A stretch of 32,376 nt of DNA from an uncultured Clostridia bacterium (GTDB lineage: Bacteria > Bacillota > Clostridia > Christensenellales > Borkfalkiaceae): positions 1 to 32,376 of the forward strand of contig CANRGR010000012.1 in assembly GCA_947630245.1 (NCBI GenBank), in the 5' to 3' direction. The position numbers and the translations under genes were made by a program. The notes beneath the pieces were generated by a model. It searched no databases and was not told the DNA's origin. It saw only the letters and a list, made by a program, of their open reading frames with translations. Shown here in pieces: positions 1 through 9,501 of this stretch; position 1 is the stretch's first letter, and each line of letters opens with the position of its first letter.

Positions 1-94
1 GACTACGTATGAGGGGATACACTCCTTCCTCGCTCCGCTCGGTCGTCGGTATGACAGCGAAAAACAGGCGGGCATTCCAAAATACGTCACGTTT
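1..94 (+). repeat. Dispersed repeat module T, copy 1
   Basis: Aligns without gaps to 19391-19484; the first 67 nt differ at 6 positions (shared core cgctcggtcgtcggtatgacagcgaaaaacag). Confidence 0.85.
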
Positions 95-105
95 TGCTTT
101 TTTTG

Positions 106-150
106 CCGTTTTGCCGTTAACCGTTTTGCCGTTAGCCGTTTTGCCGTTTT
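106..150. repeat. Short tandem repeat, 3 x 15 bp
   Basis: ccgttttgccgttaa / ccgttttgccgttag / ccgttttgccgtttt in direct succession. Confidence 0.85.
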
Positions 151-163
151 GTTTTTTGTGAGG

Positions 164-2047
164 TTACCCTCTTCCCGGTCTCATGCCGCCGCCGAAGCCG
201 CCGCCGAAACCGCCCGAAGGAGCGCCGCCCGGATTTCCCATATTCCCCTGCGAACCGACCGAAGTAATGACCGAAGATACCGTAAAGGCGCAGAGCTGCG
301 TATCGCCGCCGTAGAGTTTGAAGCTCCCTCCCGTAACAAGTTCCGGGCAGGATACGATGACCGATTGACAGCTCTTTTCGACCGTGACGGAGAAAATCGG
401 CTTACCTTCTTCATCGGTCAAAGACAGGACGGTATTTGCGCTTATCCTTTGATTTTGCGCATAGGACAGCACATTCTGTTTGGAATTGTTTGCGGGCGTT
501 TCGACCATTCCGAGAGGACCGACCGCAAAGAGACTGCCGCCGTCGATCACAATGCCTCTGTCCGCGTCGAGCGCGCTATTGCCGGACGAAGTCGGACCGA
601 ACACGATCAGCGTGCCGCCCGTCATGTTGATCGAGCCGTTGGAATCCACGCCGTCGCCTTCGGCATTGACATGAATTTCGCCGCCGCCGATGATGATATG
701 TTCGACAACGCTTGTGTCGTCGCTTGCGGCGTTGATGCCGTCGTCGCTCGCCGTAATATTTATCGTACCGCCCGCGATCTCCACATAGCCGCCCTCAATG
801 CCTTCATAGCTCTTTGTCACGGTGATCTCGCCGCCCGTGATCTTCGTAAGATTATCGCTCGTCAAAGCGTCGTCGAAAGTGGAGATCGTGAAGCTGCCGC
901 CGCCCACGGAGAGATTTCCGCTGTTGGCGTGAACGGCGTCGTCCGTGCTGTCGATGGTAAACGTGCCGCCCTCGATGATGATGGAGTAGTCCCCTTCCGT
1001 GACGGTGATCTCTCTGTCCTCATTGTCCGAATCGGGATATTCGATCTCGCCGACCTTGATTCCCTTGCACCCCTGCACAAGTCCGTAGAGCGAACTTGCG
1101 TTATAGCGACCCGTTTCGTCGCTCGCTATCCTCCGATAGGTGTCTCCCGATTTGATATACTTGAAATCGTCCGCATCTATGCCGTATTCGGACATCTGCG
1201 TTTTGGGGACAAACGTGCCCGTTGTTTTGATATTATAGTTGCCGCCGTCGAGATAGACGACGGTGTCCGCCTGAATCCCGTCGCCCTCCGTTTTGCAGGA
1301 ATAATCGACGTTTTTCAGATAGACATAGCCCTCGTCCGTCGTGAACGAAGTCGTCTCGTCGTCGCACTCCGCGTTGATCCCGTCCTTGCCCGCGGACAGA
1401 ACGTTGATTTCACAGTTCGAAGCCGAGACGGAGAGCGCGGAAATCGCATGATTTTCCGCCATGAGCGTAAGCGAGCAGTCGACGATTGCAAGTTCTTTGG
1501 AAACTTTGATCGCGTTCTTGCCGCCGCTTGTCACCGAAAGGGAGCCTTCGCCGTTCAGGGAGAGCTTCCCTTTGATATGGACGGCGTTCTCCCCCTCGGC
1601 GGTGGAAACAATGGAATTTTCGCCGATCAGCGTGATCACGACCTCTGCGCCCTTGTTGGTTGCGCCGTCGAGGGCGATACCCTCCGCCGCCGTGATCGTT
1701 GCGCCGTCGAAAATAAGGTGCAATTTCAAGTTCTTTGCATCGAAAATAATCCCGCCGTAGCTGCCGCTGAAACGGTAGGTCCCGTCCTCGGAAATCCGAA
1801 CGACGTCCTCCGTCGGCTCGACCGCATCTGCCTCCGCCGAGGAAGTGTTGCCCGAGAGATCGGAGAAATCCTCGTCGGTAAATTCCTCTTTCACGTCACC
1901 CGTAACGTCCTCGGCGCCGCCTGCGATTTCTCCCGTGCCGCCGCCCCCGAGATAGTCCCCGGGGTTGACGAAGGTCTCCTCCCCGCAGCCGCCGAAAACG
2001 CACACGCACATGGCGAGCGCAAAAACCGGCATGATGAATCGTTTCAT
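164..2047 (-). CDS. Secreted carbohydrate-binding domain protein (Cthe_2159-like beta-helix)
   Basis: 627 aa ORF; signal peptide with lipobox-like VFGGCG; repeated ISGG/IDGG strand motifs; SD aggagaagg. Confidence 0.75.
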   Translation of the reverse strand: MKRFIMPVFALAMCVCVFGGCGEETFVNPGDYLGGGGTGEIAGGAEDVTGDVKEEFTDEDFSDLSGNTSSAEADAVEPTEDVVRISEDGTYRFSGSYGGIIFDAKNLKLHLIFDGATITAAEGIALDGATNKGAEVVITLIGENSIVSTAEGENAVHIKGKLSLNGEGSLSVTSGGKNAIKVSKELAIVDCSLTLMAENHAISALSVSASNCEINVLSAGKDGINAECDDETTSFTTDEGYVYLKNVDYSCKTEGDGIQADTVVYLDGGNYNIKTTGTFVPKTQMSEYGIDADDFKYIKSGDTYRRIASDETGRYNASSLYGLVQGCKGIKVGEIEYPDSDNEDREITVTEGDYSIIIEGGTFTIDSTDDAVHANSGNLSVGGGSFTISTFDDALTSDNLTKITGGEITVTKSYEGIEGGYVEIAGGTINITASDDGINAASDDTSVVEHIIIGGGEIHVNAEGDGVDSNGSINMTGGTLIVFGPTSSGNSALDADRGIVIDGGSLFAVGPLGMVETPANNSKQNVLSYAQNQRISANTVLSLTDEEGKPIFSVTVEKSCQSVIVSCPELVTGGSFKLYGGDTQLCAFTVSSVITSVGSQGNMGNPGGAPSGGFGGGFGGGMRPGRG

Positions 2048-2142
2048 AACCTTCTCCTTATTTCTCCTTTTGACGGCAATCTACCACAGCCGCGTATCCC
2101 TTTTGTGAAATTTCGGGGAAAATCCGCGGAAAAATCTTCCGC

Positions 2143-2811
2143 TTAAAGCAACAGAACAAGAATGCTTGCGAATTGGAGCGCGGTGCCCGCGATGTCGAAC
2201 AGGTGCCAGATCGAATGGAAATAGCGCACGCGCCGCCCGAGCGCGAAAAAGACGATGCCGCCCGTGTAGGCAACCCCGCCCGCGAGCAACAGCCACAGAC
2301 ATACGGGCGCGACCTTTCCGATGAGCGGCGGAAAGACGGCGAGCGCGAGCCAGCCCATCACGAAATAGAGCGCCATCGACAGCCCCTTGACGACCTTGCT
2401 GTTCATGAAGATGGATTTGAAGGTGATCCCGAGGACGGCGCACACCCATTCGATGACGAGAACCGTCGTGCCCAAAACGGTGCCGCCGAAGGCGATCACG
2501 CAGAACGGGGTGTAGGTGCCCGCGATCAGAAGAAAGATCGTGCAGTGGTCGAACACCCGAAAGACTCCCTTCGCCCGCCCGTCGGGCAGAAAGTGATACA
2601 GCGCGCTCATCGTATAGAGAATGACGATACTCGCGCCGAACACCGACACCGCAACCATCGCCGAGGGGACGGGGTAGGCGAACCAGAGCGCAACCGCCCA
2701 GAACGCCAGCCCGAGCGCGCCGCCGACGATATGGGAGACCGCATTGAAGATCTCCTCTCCCTTTGTATAGAAGGATTGAAATCCCTCCCGTTTTTTAACT
2801 GCTTCCGCCAT
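2143..2811 (-). CDS. Hemolysin III / TrhA family membrane protein
   Basis: GEEIFNAVSHIVGGALG, YHFLPDGRAKGVFRVFDHCTIFLLIAGTYTPFC and C-terminal HSIWHLFDIAGTALQF motifs; GGGAGG SD favours the Met at 2811 over 2841. Confidence 0.88.
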   Translation of the reverse strand: MAEAVKKREGFQSFYTKGEEIFNAVSHIVGGALGLAFWAVALWFAYPVPSAMVAVSVFGASIVILYTMSALYHFLPDGRAKGVFRVFDHCTIFLLIAGTYTPFCVIAFGGTVLGTTVLVIEWVCAVLGITFKSIFMNSKVVKGLSMALYFVMGWLALAVFPPLIGKVAPVCLWLLLAGGVAYTGGIVFFALGRRVRYFHSIWHLFDIAGTALQFASILVLLL

Positions 2812-2940
2812 TTTTTTCTTCCTCCCGCATTTCCCTTCCATTATACCCGATCGCGCCCGAAAAATAAACCCATTTTTCCACGGGACGGCGCTACGGTCCG
2901 CGCCGCGCCTTCTATTCGGCGCGGCGCCCCTTCTACTTGC

Positions 2941-2970
2941 AAAAATGCCGCTCTACTCACGGTAGAGCGG
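2941..2970 (-). terminator. Intrinsic terminator after the zinc-ribbon gene
   Basis: Inverted repeat CCGCTCTAC/GTAGAGCGG followed on the minus strand by CATTTTT. Confidence 0.75.
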
Positions 2971-2973
2971 GCT

Positions 2974-3237
2974 CTATTTGCGATAAAACACAAGGAAATA
3001 TACGACAACAACCGCGATCGCCATTCCGATGAGGAAGGTGATCAGCTTGATTTTTTTGATCTTCTTTTCCGACAGCGGTTGGTAGCCCGAAGGGGTGAGT
3101 TCGCCGCCGCAGGACGGACATTTCGTCATGTGATCGAGCACCTTCGCGCCGCAATGCGGACAGACGGCGGTGTGTTTCTCGACATATTCGCGCTGTTTCC
3201 GGTCGCGGTCCTCGTAGACCGTCGTTCTCTTCTTCAT
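2974..3237 (-). CDS. Small zinc-ribbon membrane protein
   Basis: 87 aa; CPHCGAKV and CPSCGGEL pairs, then one C-terminal TM segment. Confidence 0.7.
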   Translation of the reverse strand: MKKRTTVYEDRDRKQREYVEKHTAVCPHCGAKVLDHMTKCPSCGGELTPSGYQPLSEKKIKKIKLITFLIGMAIAVVVVYFLVFYRK

Positions 3238-3292
3238 AGAAGAAGTATATCACATTTTCCGCCGTTTGGCAAGGAAAATCGCACGGGCGAAA

Positions 3293-5713
3293 TCATTCCA
3301 CGCTTTTGAGCGATTCGGTCATGTTGATCTTCGAAATGAGGAACCCGAAGAAGAGATTGATGGCGGTCGCGGTCAGGAGGGAGCCGCCCGCCGCCAAAAT
3401 GTACGAGATTGGCTTGATGAAGTACAGGAACGCCATGATCTCCAACTCGTTGAGCTTCATCACGAGATAGAGGAGCGGATAGCCGAGGGCGGCGCCCAGC
3501 GCCGTGCCGACCGCCGTGAGCAGGAGAATCTCCACGAGCAGGGAAAACGAGACGTCGAAGTTCCCGAATCCGAGCACTTTGAGCGTCGCCATCTCGCGGC
3601 TCCGTTCCCGCATGCTCAGAAGAGAGAGATTGTAGAGCACTACCACCGAGAGCAGGATTGCGAACGTCATCATCGTGTACTTCATCACGTTCGTCGAAGA
3701 GATGAGATTTTCAATCTCCCCGCGGCGGTCCGCCATCGTCTTGGCGATGTTGAGCCCGCTGCTCTCGTTGAGGATGTCGCGCACCCGTTCGGGGGAATCT
3801 GTTTTGATCCACACGTTCTCCTGATAGTAGCACCCGTCGGTGAATTTGTCCTCCCGCGTGAAAAATCCGTTCCACGTCGCCGTGGGGACGACCGATTCGA
3901 CCGTATATTCCACCGTGCACGACCCGACGGCGAGGGTGAACGCGTCCCCCACTTTGAGCCCGAGCTGAGACGCCGTAATCTCGCTGATCGCGCCCGACGC
4001 TACGTTCGCCATCTGCGAATCTTCGGGCAGAATCCGCACCGTGATCTCCTTGTTGCGCGCGCCCGTCTGCACGGTTGCGACATAGGAGCGCAGCCGCTCG
4101 TACCGCTCGATGGTTCCCCCGGTTTGAAGGGAATCGAGCAGGGAGAAAAATTCCTCCTCGGACGCAGCGGGAATGGAGCTGTTCACGTCGAAGCGGCAGA
4201 GTCCGCCGTAGTCGTTGTCGACGGAGTGCTGTAACGTGTCCCCCATGCCGAAGCTCGTGACGAGCAGCGCCGTGCACCCCATGACCCCGATGACCGTCAT
4301 GAGCGACCGTCCCCAGTTGATGCGGATGTTGCGCAGTCCCATGCGGGCGGAGAGCAGAAGATGGCGGGTCTCCTTGCTCCGTCCCGTGCCGCGGCGGATG
4401 CGCGGGGTATAGGTGATCTGTTTGGGACGCATGCACTCGGCGGGATTTTCGCGGATCACCGACCGCGCCGCCCACACCCCGATGAGCACCGCCAGCGCGC
4501 AGACGAACGCCGTGACGCCGACCGTCCAGGGCACGCTGAACAGAACGCCGGAGAGAATGGGCATCGAATAGACGAGCCCGTATTTGATCGTCATCACTCT
4601 CGGCACGATGACGGGACCGAGCGCCGCGCCCGCAACGCAGCCCAAAAACGTGACGATCGCGCTGATCGTCGCATAGTGGAAGATGATCCGTCCGTTCCCC
4701 ACCCCGAGCGCCTTCAACGTGCCGATGTTCGTCCGCTCGCGCAGTATGAGACGGCTGACGTTCGTGAGAATCACGAGCATCGAGACGAGGAAGAAGATGA
4801 CGGGAAAGACATAGAGCATGCTCCTGCTCTGGTCCGCCTCGCCGTCGAGCAGGGCGACCGACTCCATTGTGTCACGGTCGTAAATAAAGACGAGATTGTT
4901 GTTTTCCCCCTTCTCTGCAAACCGCGCGCGGATCTCCTCCTTCGCGGCGTCGGGATCCGACGGGTCGATCAGCGCCTGGTTGCGCATGCCGCGCACAATA
5001 TTCTCCACATACGGTCTGATCTGCTCCTGCCCGATCCCGAGCCATGCGGGGATCTGCGCGGAGAGCGCGGCGGACACGGCGTCCGACAGGGTCTCCGGCG
5101 TGAGAAAGACGGGCGAGACGGAGTAGACATTCACCCCTTCCACCGAATACATGAGCCCCGTCACGCGGAGAGAATAGGCGGAGGGGACGGAGAAGTCGGG
5201 CACGAGGGAGCGAAGCAAGGGATACTCTTCCAAAATTCCCTCCGCGAGCCCGTCGAGATAGGGACGGAAGGTCGTGAAGTCCACCGTGAGTACGTCGCCG
5301 ATGCCGTATCCGAACAGCCCCGCGACCGTCTTGTCGATGAGGAATCCCTTCTCCCCGACGTCGACGTAGGGCGCGTGCCTCTTTGCGTCCCGTTCCGCAA
5401 CGTAGATCTTCGCCACATGCGCCTCTTCGCCGCGCGAAAATTCGCCCTCGGAAAAGATTCTCAGCTCCGCGCCGCCGAAGGCGGAGAGATACTCCTCGTC
5501 CCCCTCGTCGAAGGCGGTCGTCTGCACGATGAGATCGGCAAGGTCGGACGCTTCGAAGTAGAGATCGGTGCGCCGCCGCAGGGTCAGCGTGTTCGAAATG
5601 AACCCGAGAAAGAGGGTCGCGGCGAGGAGCGTAATCGTGAACGTCGAGAGATACTGAAACCAATTCTTCCACAGCTCGCGCAGGGTGAGTTTGAAAAGCA
5701 GCCTGTTTACCAC
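3293..5713 (-). CDS. ABC transporter permease with two FtsX-like domains
   Basis: 806 aa; repeated permease domains (LRERTNIGTLKALGVGNGRI and MRERSREMATLKVLGFGNFDV); overlaps the upstream ATPase ORF. Confidence 0.88.
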   Translation of the reverse strand: MVNRLLFKLTLRELWKNWFQYLSTFTITLLAATLFLGFISNTLTLRRRTDLYFEASDLADLIVQTTAFDEGDEEYLSAFGGAELRIFSEGEFSRGEEAHVAKIYVAERDAKRHAPYVDVGEKGFLIDKTVAGLFGYGIGDVLTVDFTTFRPYLDGLAEGILEEYPLLRSLVPDFSVPSAYSLRVTGLMYSVEGVNVYSVSPVFLTPETLSDAVSAALSAQIPAWLGIGQEQIRPYVENIVRGMRNQALIDPSDPDAAKEEIRARFAEKGENNNLVFIYDRDTMESVALLDGEADQSRSMLYVFPVIFFLVSMLVILTNVSRLILRERTNIGTLKALGVGNGRIIFHYATISAIVTFLGCVAGAALGPVIVPRVMTIKYGLVYSMPILSGVLFSVPWTVGVTAFVCALAVLIGVWAARSVIRENPAECMRPKQITYTPRIRRGTGRSKETRHLLLSARMGLRNIRINWGRSLMTVIGVMGCTALLVTSFGMGDTLQHSVDNDYGGLCRFDVNSSIPAASEEEFFSLLDSLQTGGTIERYERLRSYVATVQTGARNKEITVRILPEDSQMANVASGAISEITASQLGLKVGDAFTLAVGSCTVEYTVESVVPTATWNGFFTREDKFTDGCYYQENVWIKTDSPERVRDILNESSGLNIAKTMADRRGEIENLISSTNVMKYTMMTFAILLSVVVLYNLSLLSMRERSREMATLKVLGFGNFDVSFSLLVEILLLTAVGTALGAALGYPLLYLVMKLNELEIMAFLYFIKPISYILAAGGSLLTATAINLFFGFLISKINMTESLKSVE

Positions 5714-6402
5714 GAGATCTCACCTGCCTCCGCGGGATGTTCGTTGCGGCTGTTGCCCACGATCTTCCCGTCCGAGAGCACGATGACGCGGTCGGCGACG
5801 TCCGCGAGCTTTGCGTTGTGCGTGACGAGAAGAATGGTCATTCCGTAATTTTTTTGCAGTTTTTTCAAGAGGGCGATGATCTTCTGCCCCGTCTTGGAGT
5901 CGAGCGCGCCCGTCGGCTCGTCGCAGAGCAGAAGGGGCGGCTTTTTGACGATGGCGCGCGCGATTGCGACCCGTTGCTGTTCCCCGCCCGAGAGACGGGA
6001 GGGAAAATTGTTCCCCCGCTCCGAGAGTCCCACTTCTTCGAGCGCCTCGTTTTCGTCCATGCTCCCCTCGCAGCGCGCGATCGCGACGTTCTCCCGCGCC
6101 GTGAGATTGGGCATGAGATTATAAAACTGAAAGACAAACCCGAGATCCCTTCTCCGGTAGGAGACGAGTTCGCGGGAATTGCAGGCGGTGACGTCCTTGC
6201 CGAACACGACGGCGCTGCCGCCGTCCGCGTTGTCCATTCCGCCGAGAATGTTCAGAAGGGTGCTCTTGCCCGACCCGCTCGGACCGAGGATCACCGTAAA
6301 TTCCCCCGCGGCGATTTCAAACGAAACGCCGTCGAGCGCGGTCACCGCGCGCGACCCGCTCCCGTATCTCTTGATCAATCCGTTGACAACGACACCGTCC
6401 AC
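5707..6402 (-). CDS. ABC transporter ATP-binding protein
   Basis: Walker [10 protein letters not shown], signature [14 protein letters not shown], Walker [16 protein letters not shown] start with GGAGGG SD. Confidence 0.95.
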   Translation of the reverse strand: MDGVVVNGLIKRYGSGSRAVTALDGVSFEIAAGEFTVILGPSGSGKSTLLNILGGMDNADGGSAVVFGKDVTACNSRELVSYRRRDLGFVFQFYNLMPNLTARENVAIARCEGSMDENEALEEVGLSERGNNFPSRLSGGEQQRVAIARAIVKKPPLLLCDEPTGALDSKTGQKIIALLKKLQKNYGMTILLVTHNAKLADVADRVIVLSDGKIVGNSRNEHPAEAGEISW

Positions 6403-6425
6403 TCTTTCTCCCTCCGTTTCCTTTC

Positions 6426-6454
6426 ATTATACCGCGTTTTTGCGCAAAACGCAA
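6426..6454 (-). promoter_or_regulatory. Sigma-A-like promoter of the ABC operon with an embedded palindrome
   Basis: TTGCGT-N17-TATAAT on minus; gcgttttTGCGCaaaacgc covers most of the spacer and the -35. Confidence 0.65.
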
Positions 6455-6472
6455 GAATACGGGCGCAATTTT

Positions 6473-7066
6473 TCAGATCAGTCCCTCGATCAGAATCTTG
6501 ATCCCGATGGCGAGCAGAATGAGCCCGCCGAGCAGTTCCGCCTTGTCGGCGAAGCGGTCGCCGACCTTCTTGCCGAGCAGAATCGCCGCGCCCGAGAGGA
6601 GCATGGTCACGCCGCCGATGACAAGCGCGCAAAAGATGACGTGGAAGGGAAGCCCCGCATCCGTCTCCGCCGCCAGCAGCGTGACGCCGACCGCAAGCGC
6701 GTCGATGCTCGTCGCCACCGCCTGCAACAGCAGTTTCCCCGCGCCGAGTTTCGTCTGCGCGACGATCCGCTCCCCTCCCCGCCGCTGCCGCTCTTCGCGG
6801 AAATAGTCGAAGATCATCTTCCCGCCGATGAATCCGAGGAGCGCAAAGGAGAGCCACGGCGCGATTTTCTTGACAAACGCCGAAAACGCGTATCCGCAGT
6901 AATATCCGAGGACGGGCATGAGAAATTGGAAGAACGCGTACATGCCCGCGACCGCCGCGACCTTCCACGGCTTCATCCCGGGCTCCACCATGCCGTTCAT
7001 CATCCCCACCGCCACGGCGTCCATCGACAGCGCCACGCCGATCAGAAGAATCTCGTAAATACTCAT
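6473..7066 (-). CDS. mntP: Manganese efflux pump MntP
   Basis: GVALSMDAVAVGMMNGM and ATSIDALAVGVTLL repeats typical of MntP; preceded by an Mn riboswitch. Confidence 0.93.
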   Translation of the reverse strand: MSIYEILLIGVALSMDAVAVGMMNGMVEPGMKPWKVAAVAGMYAFFQFLMPVLGYYCGYAFSAFVKKIAPWLSFALLGFIGGKMIFDYFREERQRRGGERIVAQTKLGAGKLLLQAVATSIDALAVGVTLLAAETDAGLPFHVIFCALVIGGVTMLLSGAAILLGKKVGDRFADKAELLGGLILLAIGIKILIEGLI

Positions 7067-7102
7067 GACGGTCCTCCTTTTTCATTCCCATATATGAGGA
7101 AG

Positions 7103-7140
7103 AAAAAAGACTTATGCACGGAAAACACCGCGCATAAGTC
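7103..7140 (-). terminator. Riboswitch expression-platform terminator
   Basis: GACTTATGCGCGG-TGTTTT-CCGTGCATAAGTC (13 bp, one G-U) followed by T6; its 5' arm contains the 3' strand of aptamer P1. Confidence 0.92.
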
Positions 7141-7226
7141 TCGCCGTTTCATGCAATGCCCGCGGCGTTTGCCGCAAGATGTGGACCTTGCCGCTCTTTC
7201 AAAGAGCCGACTACTCCCCTATGGAC
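7133..7226 (-). promoter_or_regulatory. yybP-ykoY manganese riboswitch aptamer
   Basis: CATAGGGGAGTAG at the 5' end and GGCGAGACTTATG at the 3' end pair as P1; internal hairpins GCTCTTTGAAAGAGC and GCGGCAAACGCCGC; sits before mntP. Confidence 0.92.
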
Positions 7227-7232
7227 TTCTTT

Positions 7233-7261
7233 ATTCTATCCGTTCCGCTTGCTTTTGTCAA
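7233..7261 (-). promoter_or_regulatory. Sigma-A-like promoter of mntP
   Basis: TTGACA-N17-TAGAAT on minus just upstream of the riboswitch. Confidence 0.85.
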
Positions 7262-7277
7262 ACGTTTCCGCTATAAT
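7249..7277 (+). promoter_or_regulatory. Sigma-A-like promoter of the RlmI-like gene
   Basis: TTGCTT-N17-TATAAT; the -10 ends 7 nt before the ATG at 7285. Confidence 0.7.
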
Positions 7278-7284
7278 ATCATAT

Positions 7285-8448
7285 ATGGCTTACGAAATTT
7301 TTCTCAAAAAGGGAGAGGAAAAGCGGATCCTCGCGGGACACCCGTGGGTGTACGCGAACGAAGTGTCCCGCATCGAGGGCAAGGACAGGAACGGCGCGCT
7401 CGCGACCGTCCGCGCCTTCGACGGGCGGTTCCTCGGCAAAGGATACATCAACCACGCCTCGAAAATCCTCGTGCGCATCTTCCTCCGCGGCAAAGAGGAG
7501 GACGGCGAAGAGCTCTTCTTTGCGCGCATCCACGCCGCGAACGCCTTCCGCCGCTCCCTCGGCTACGACAACTGCTACCGCGCCGTCTTTGCGGAGGCGG
7601 ACGATTTGCCCGCCCTCATCGTGGATAAGTACGGCGACTATCTCTGCGTGCAGATTCTCTCCCTCGGCATGTATCTGAGGAAGAAGGAGATTGTCTCCGC
7701 GCTCGTCAGGGAATTTTCCCCCGCGGGAATCTATGAGCGGTCGGATGTTGCCGTCCGCAAAAAAGAGGGGCTTCCCGAGGAGACGGGAGTCCTCTTCGGG
7801 GAGATCCCGGAACGGGCGGAGATCGTCGAAAACGGCATACGGATGGAGATTGATCTCCGGCGCGGACAAAAGACGGGATACTTTCTCGACCAGAAGGAGA
7901 ACCGTCTCGCCGTGCGGCGCTATGCGCGCGGGGAAGTGCTCGACTGCTTCTGCAACAGCGGCGGCTTCTCCCTCAACGCGGCGGCGGGCGCGGACAGGGT
8001 CACGGCGGTGGATGTCTCCCCTCTCGCCCTCGAAACGGTGCGGCGGGCGGCGGAAAAGAACGGATTTTGCAACATCGAGACGGTGTGCGGGGACGCATTC
8101 TCCCTTCTGCGCGCCTTCCGCGAGGAGGGCAGGACGTTCGACTGCGTGATTCTCGATCCTCCCGCCTTCTGCAAATCCGCCGCCGAGGCGGCGGACGCCT
8201 GCAAGGGGTATCTCGACATCAACCTGCTCGGATTCCGTCTCGTAAAACCGGGCGGATTCCTCGTAACCTGCTCCTGTTCCCACTATGTTCCCCTCCCCCT
8301 CTTCGAGCGCACGGTCGCCGAGGCGGCACGGCGGGCGGGCAGGCGGGCGCAGTGTGTGGAACTCCGCTCGCAGGCGCCCGATCACCCCGTTCTGCTCGGC
8401 GCGGAGGAGACGCAATATCTCAAATGTCTCATCTTTCGCGTTCAATGA
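7285..8448 (+). CDS. Class I SAM-dependent rRNA methyltransferase, PUA domain, RlmI-like
   Basis: N-terminal PUA (HPWVYANEVSRIEG), DCFCNSGGFSLNAA SAM motif, VILDPPAFCKS; start trimmed from 7156 to 7285 by homology expectation. Confidence 0.9.
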   Translation: MAYEIFLKKGEEKRILAGHPWVYANEVSRIEGKDRNGALATVRAFDGRFLGKGYINHASKILVRIFLRGKEEDGEELFFARIHAANAFRRSLGYDNCYRAVFAEADDLPALIVDKYGDYLCVQILSLGMYLRKKEIVSALVREFSPAGIYERSDVAVRKKEGLPEETGVLFGEIPERAEIVENGIRMEIDLRRGQKTGYFLDQKENRLAVRRYARGEVLDCFCNSGGFSLNAAAGADRVTAVDVSPLALETVRRAAEKNGFCNIETVCGDAFSLLRAFREEGRTFDCVILDPPAFCKSAAEAADACKGYLDINLLGFRLVKPGGFLVTCSCSHYVPLPLFERTVAEAARRAGRRAQCVELRSQAPDHPVLLGAEETQYLKCLIFRVQ

Positions 8449-8508
8449 ACGAAAATGATATGACTTTTTGCCGAATGTTTTATAAAATCGGGAAAAGGGG
8501 TGTATTTC

Positions 8509-9387
8509 ATGAAAAAATTACTTCCTTCTCTGTTTGCAATCGCCTTGTGCGGCGCGATGCTCTTCGGAGCGGTCGCATGCGGCGAAAATTCGGGACAGCC
8601 AAGCCCGGGACATACCCATACGTTCGAGGAAAAATGGAGCTACGACGCCACCGAGCATTGGCACGCGGCGACCTGCGGTGACTCCGAGCGCGCAAACGTC
8701 GGCAAACATACGCCCGACGGAAACGGCAAATGCACCGTCTGCGGATACCGCACCAAGAGCATCACGCTTGCGGAATTTGTGACGCAGTATCAGCAGAAGG
8801 GCGTTGACTTCGTGCATAACGCCGTCAAGGATCAGGTCAAAAAGACCCCTGTGTCCGAATTTATCTGGTTCAAGGCGAACGACAAGGACGAACTCATCTC
8901 CTATACTTACGTCTACACCGCCGAAAAGAGCGACACCGCAAAGACGGACAAGACGCACATGGTCTACATTATGCACGGCACCGACATCGGAACCGTGGAT
9001 CTCGACGACATCGCGGACGGCACCGCGAGCGCAACGTCGCTCTCCACCCCTGTGGCGGGATTCCCCTTCGATCTTGCCGAGCAGGCGGCAAAACGTCCGC
9101 TCGCAGACGCGCTCTACACCGCCTGCGTCTCCTTCGGCGCGAACGAGCATACCCCCGCGCTGCGCCTGTTCAATTCGAACGGCTACAAGGACGGCAAGCA
9201 TGAGCTCGCGATCATGGATGTCTATGACGGCGGATATCTCCGCTACACGCTCTATGTCGAAGCGGCGGAGGACGCCGACGACGCGGCGCTCATCGAGGCT
9301 TTGCAGGACGGGAGCAAGCTCTCGGGCTACAAGGAGTCGACCGTCAGCAATCAGGGCACGAAGCTGTACTTCAACGTTGCGCAGTAA
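8509..9387 (+). CDS. Putative lipoprotein with His/Cys-rich N-terminal segment
   Basis: MKKLLPSLFAIALCGAMLFGAVAC signal and lipobox; HTHTFEEKWSYDATEHWHAATCGD...KCTVCGYRTK. Confidence 0.75.
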   Translation: MKKLLPSLFAIALCGAMLFGAVACGENSGQPSPGHTHTFEEKWSYDATEHWHAATCGDSERANVGKHTPDGNGKCTVCGYRTKSITLAEFVTQYQQKGVDFVHNAVKDQVKKTPVSEFIWFKANDKDELISYTYVYTAEKSDTAKTDKTHMVYIMHGTDIGTVDLDDIADGTASATSLSTPVAGFPFDLAEQAAKRPLADALYTACVSFGANEHTPALRLFNSNGYKDGKHELAIMDVYDGGYLRYTLYVEAAEDADDAALIEALQDGSKLSGYKESTVSNQGTKLYFNVAQ

Positions 9388-9421
9388 AGACGGCTTTAAG
9401 GCATAAAACCGAAAACGAAAG

Positions 9422-9444
9422 CGGCGGATTCCCGCCGTTTTTTT
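9422..9444 (+). terminator. Intrinsic terminator
   Basis: CGGCGG-ATTC-CCGCCG followed by T7. Confidence 0.85.
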
Positions 9445-9501
9445 GTGTCTGAAAATGGTTGCCGCAAATTGTGAGCGGGCGCGCCGTCATGGAATCTGCG
9501 G

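Noticed and set aside
149-2146. 665-aa plus-strand ORF opposite the carbohydrate-binding protein, and similar long antisense ORFs (for example 4361-5848, 10149-11735, 19957-21717)
   Set aside because: High GC lowers stop frequency opposite real genes; the translations are Arg/His/Asp-rich with no recognisable motif, and the minus-strand proteins are clear family members.
9460-9492. Possible third module B fragment (gccgcaaattgtgagcgggcgcgcc)
   Set aside because: Only the caaattgtg core and nearby GC-rich bases match; no helices or the GATGAAACGAAC loop.
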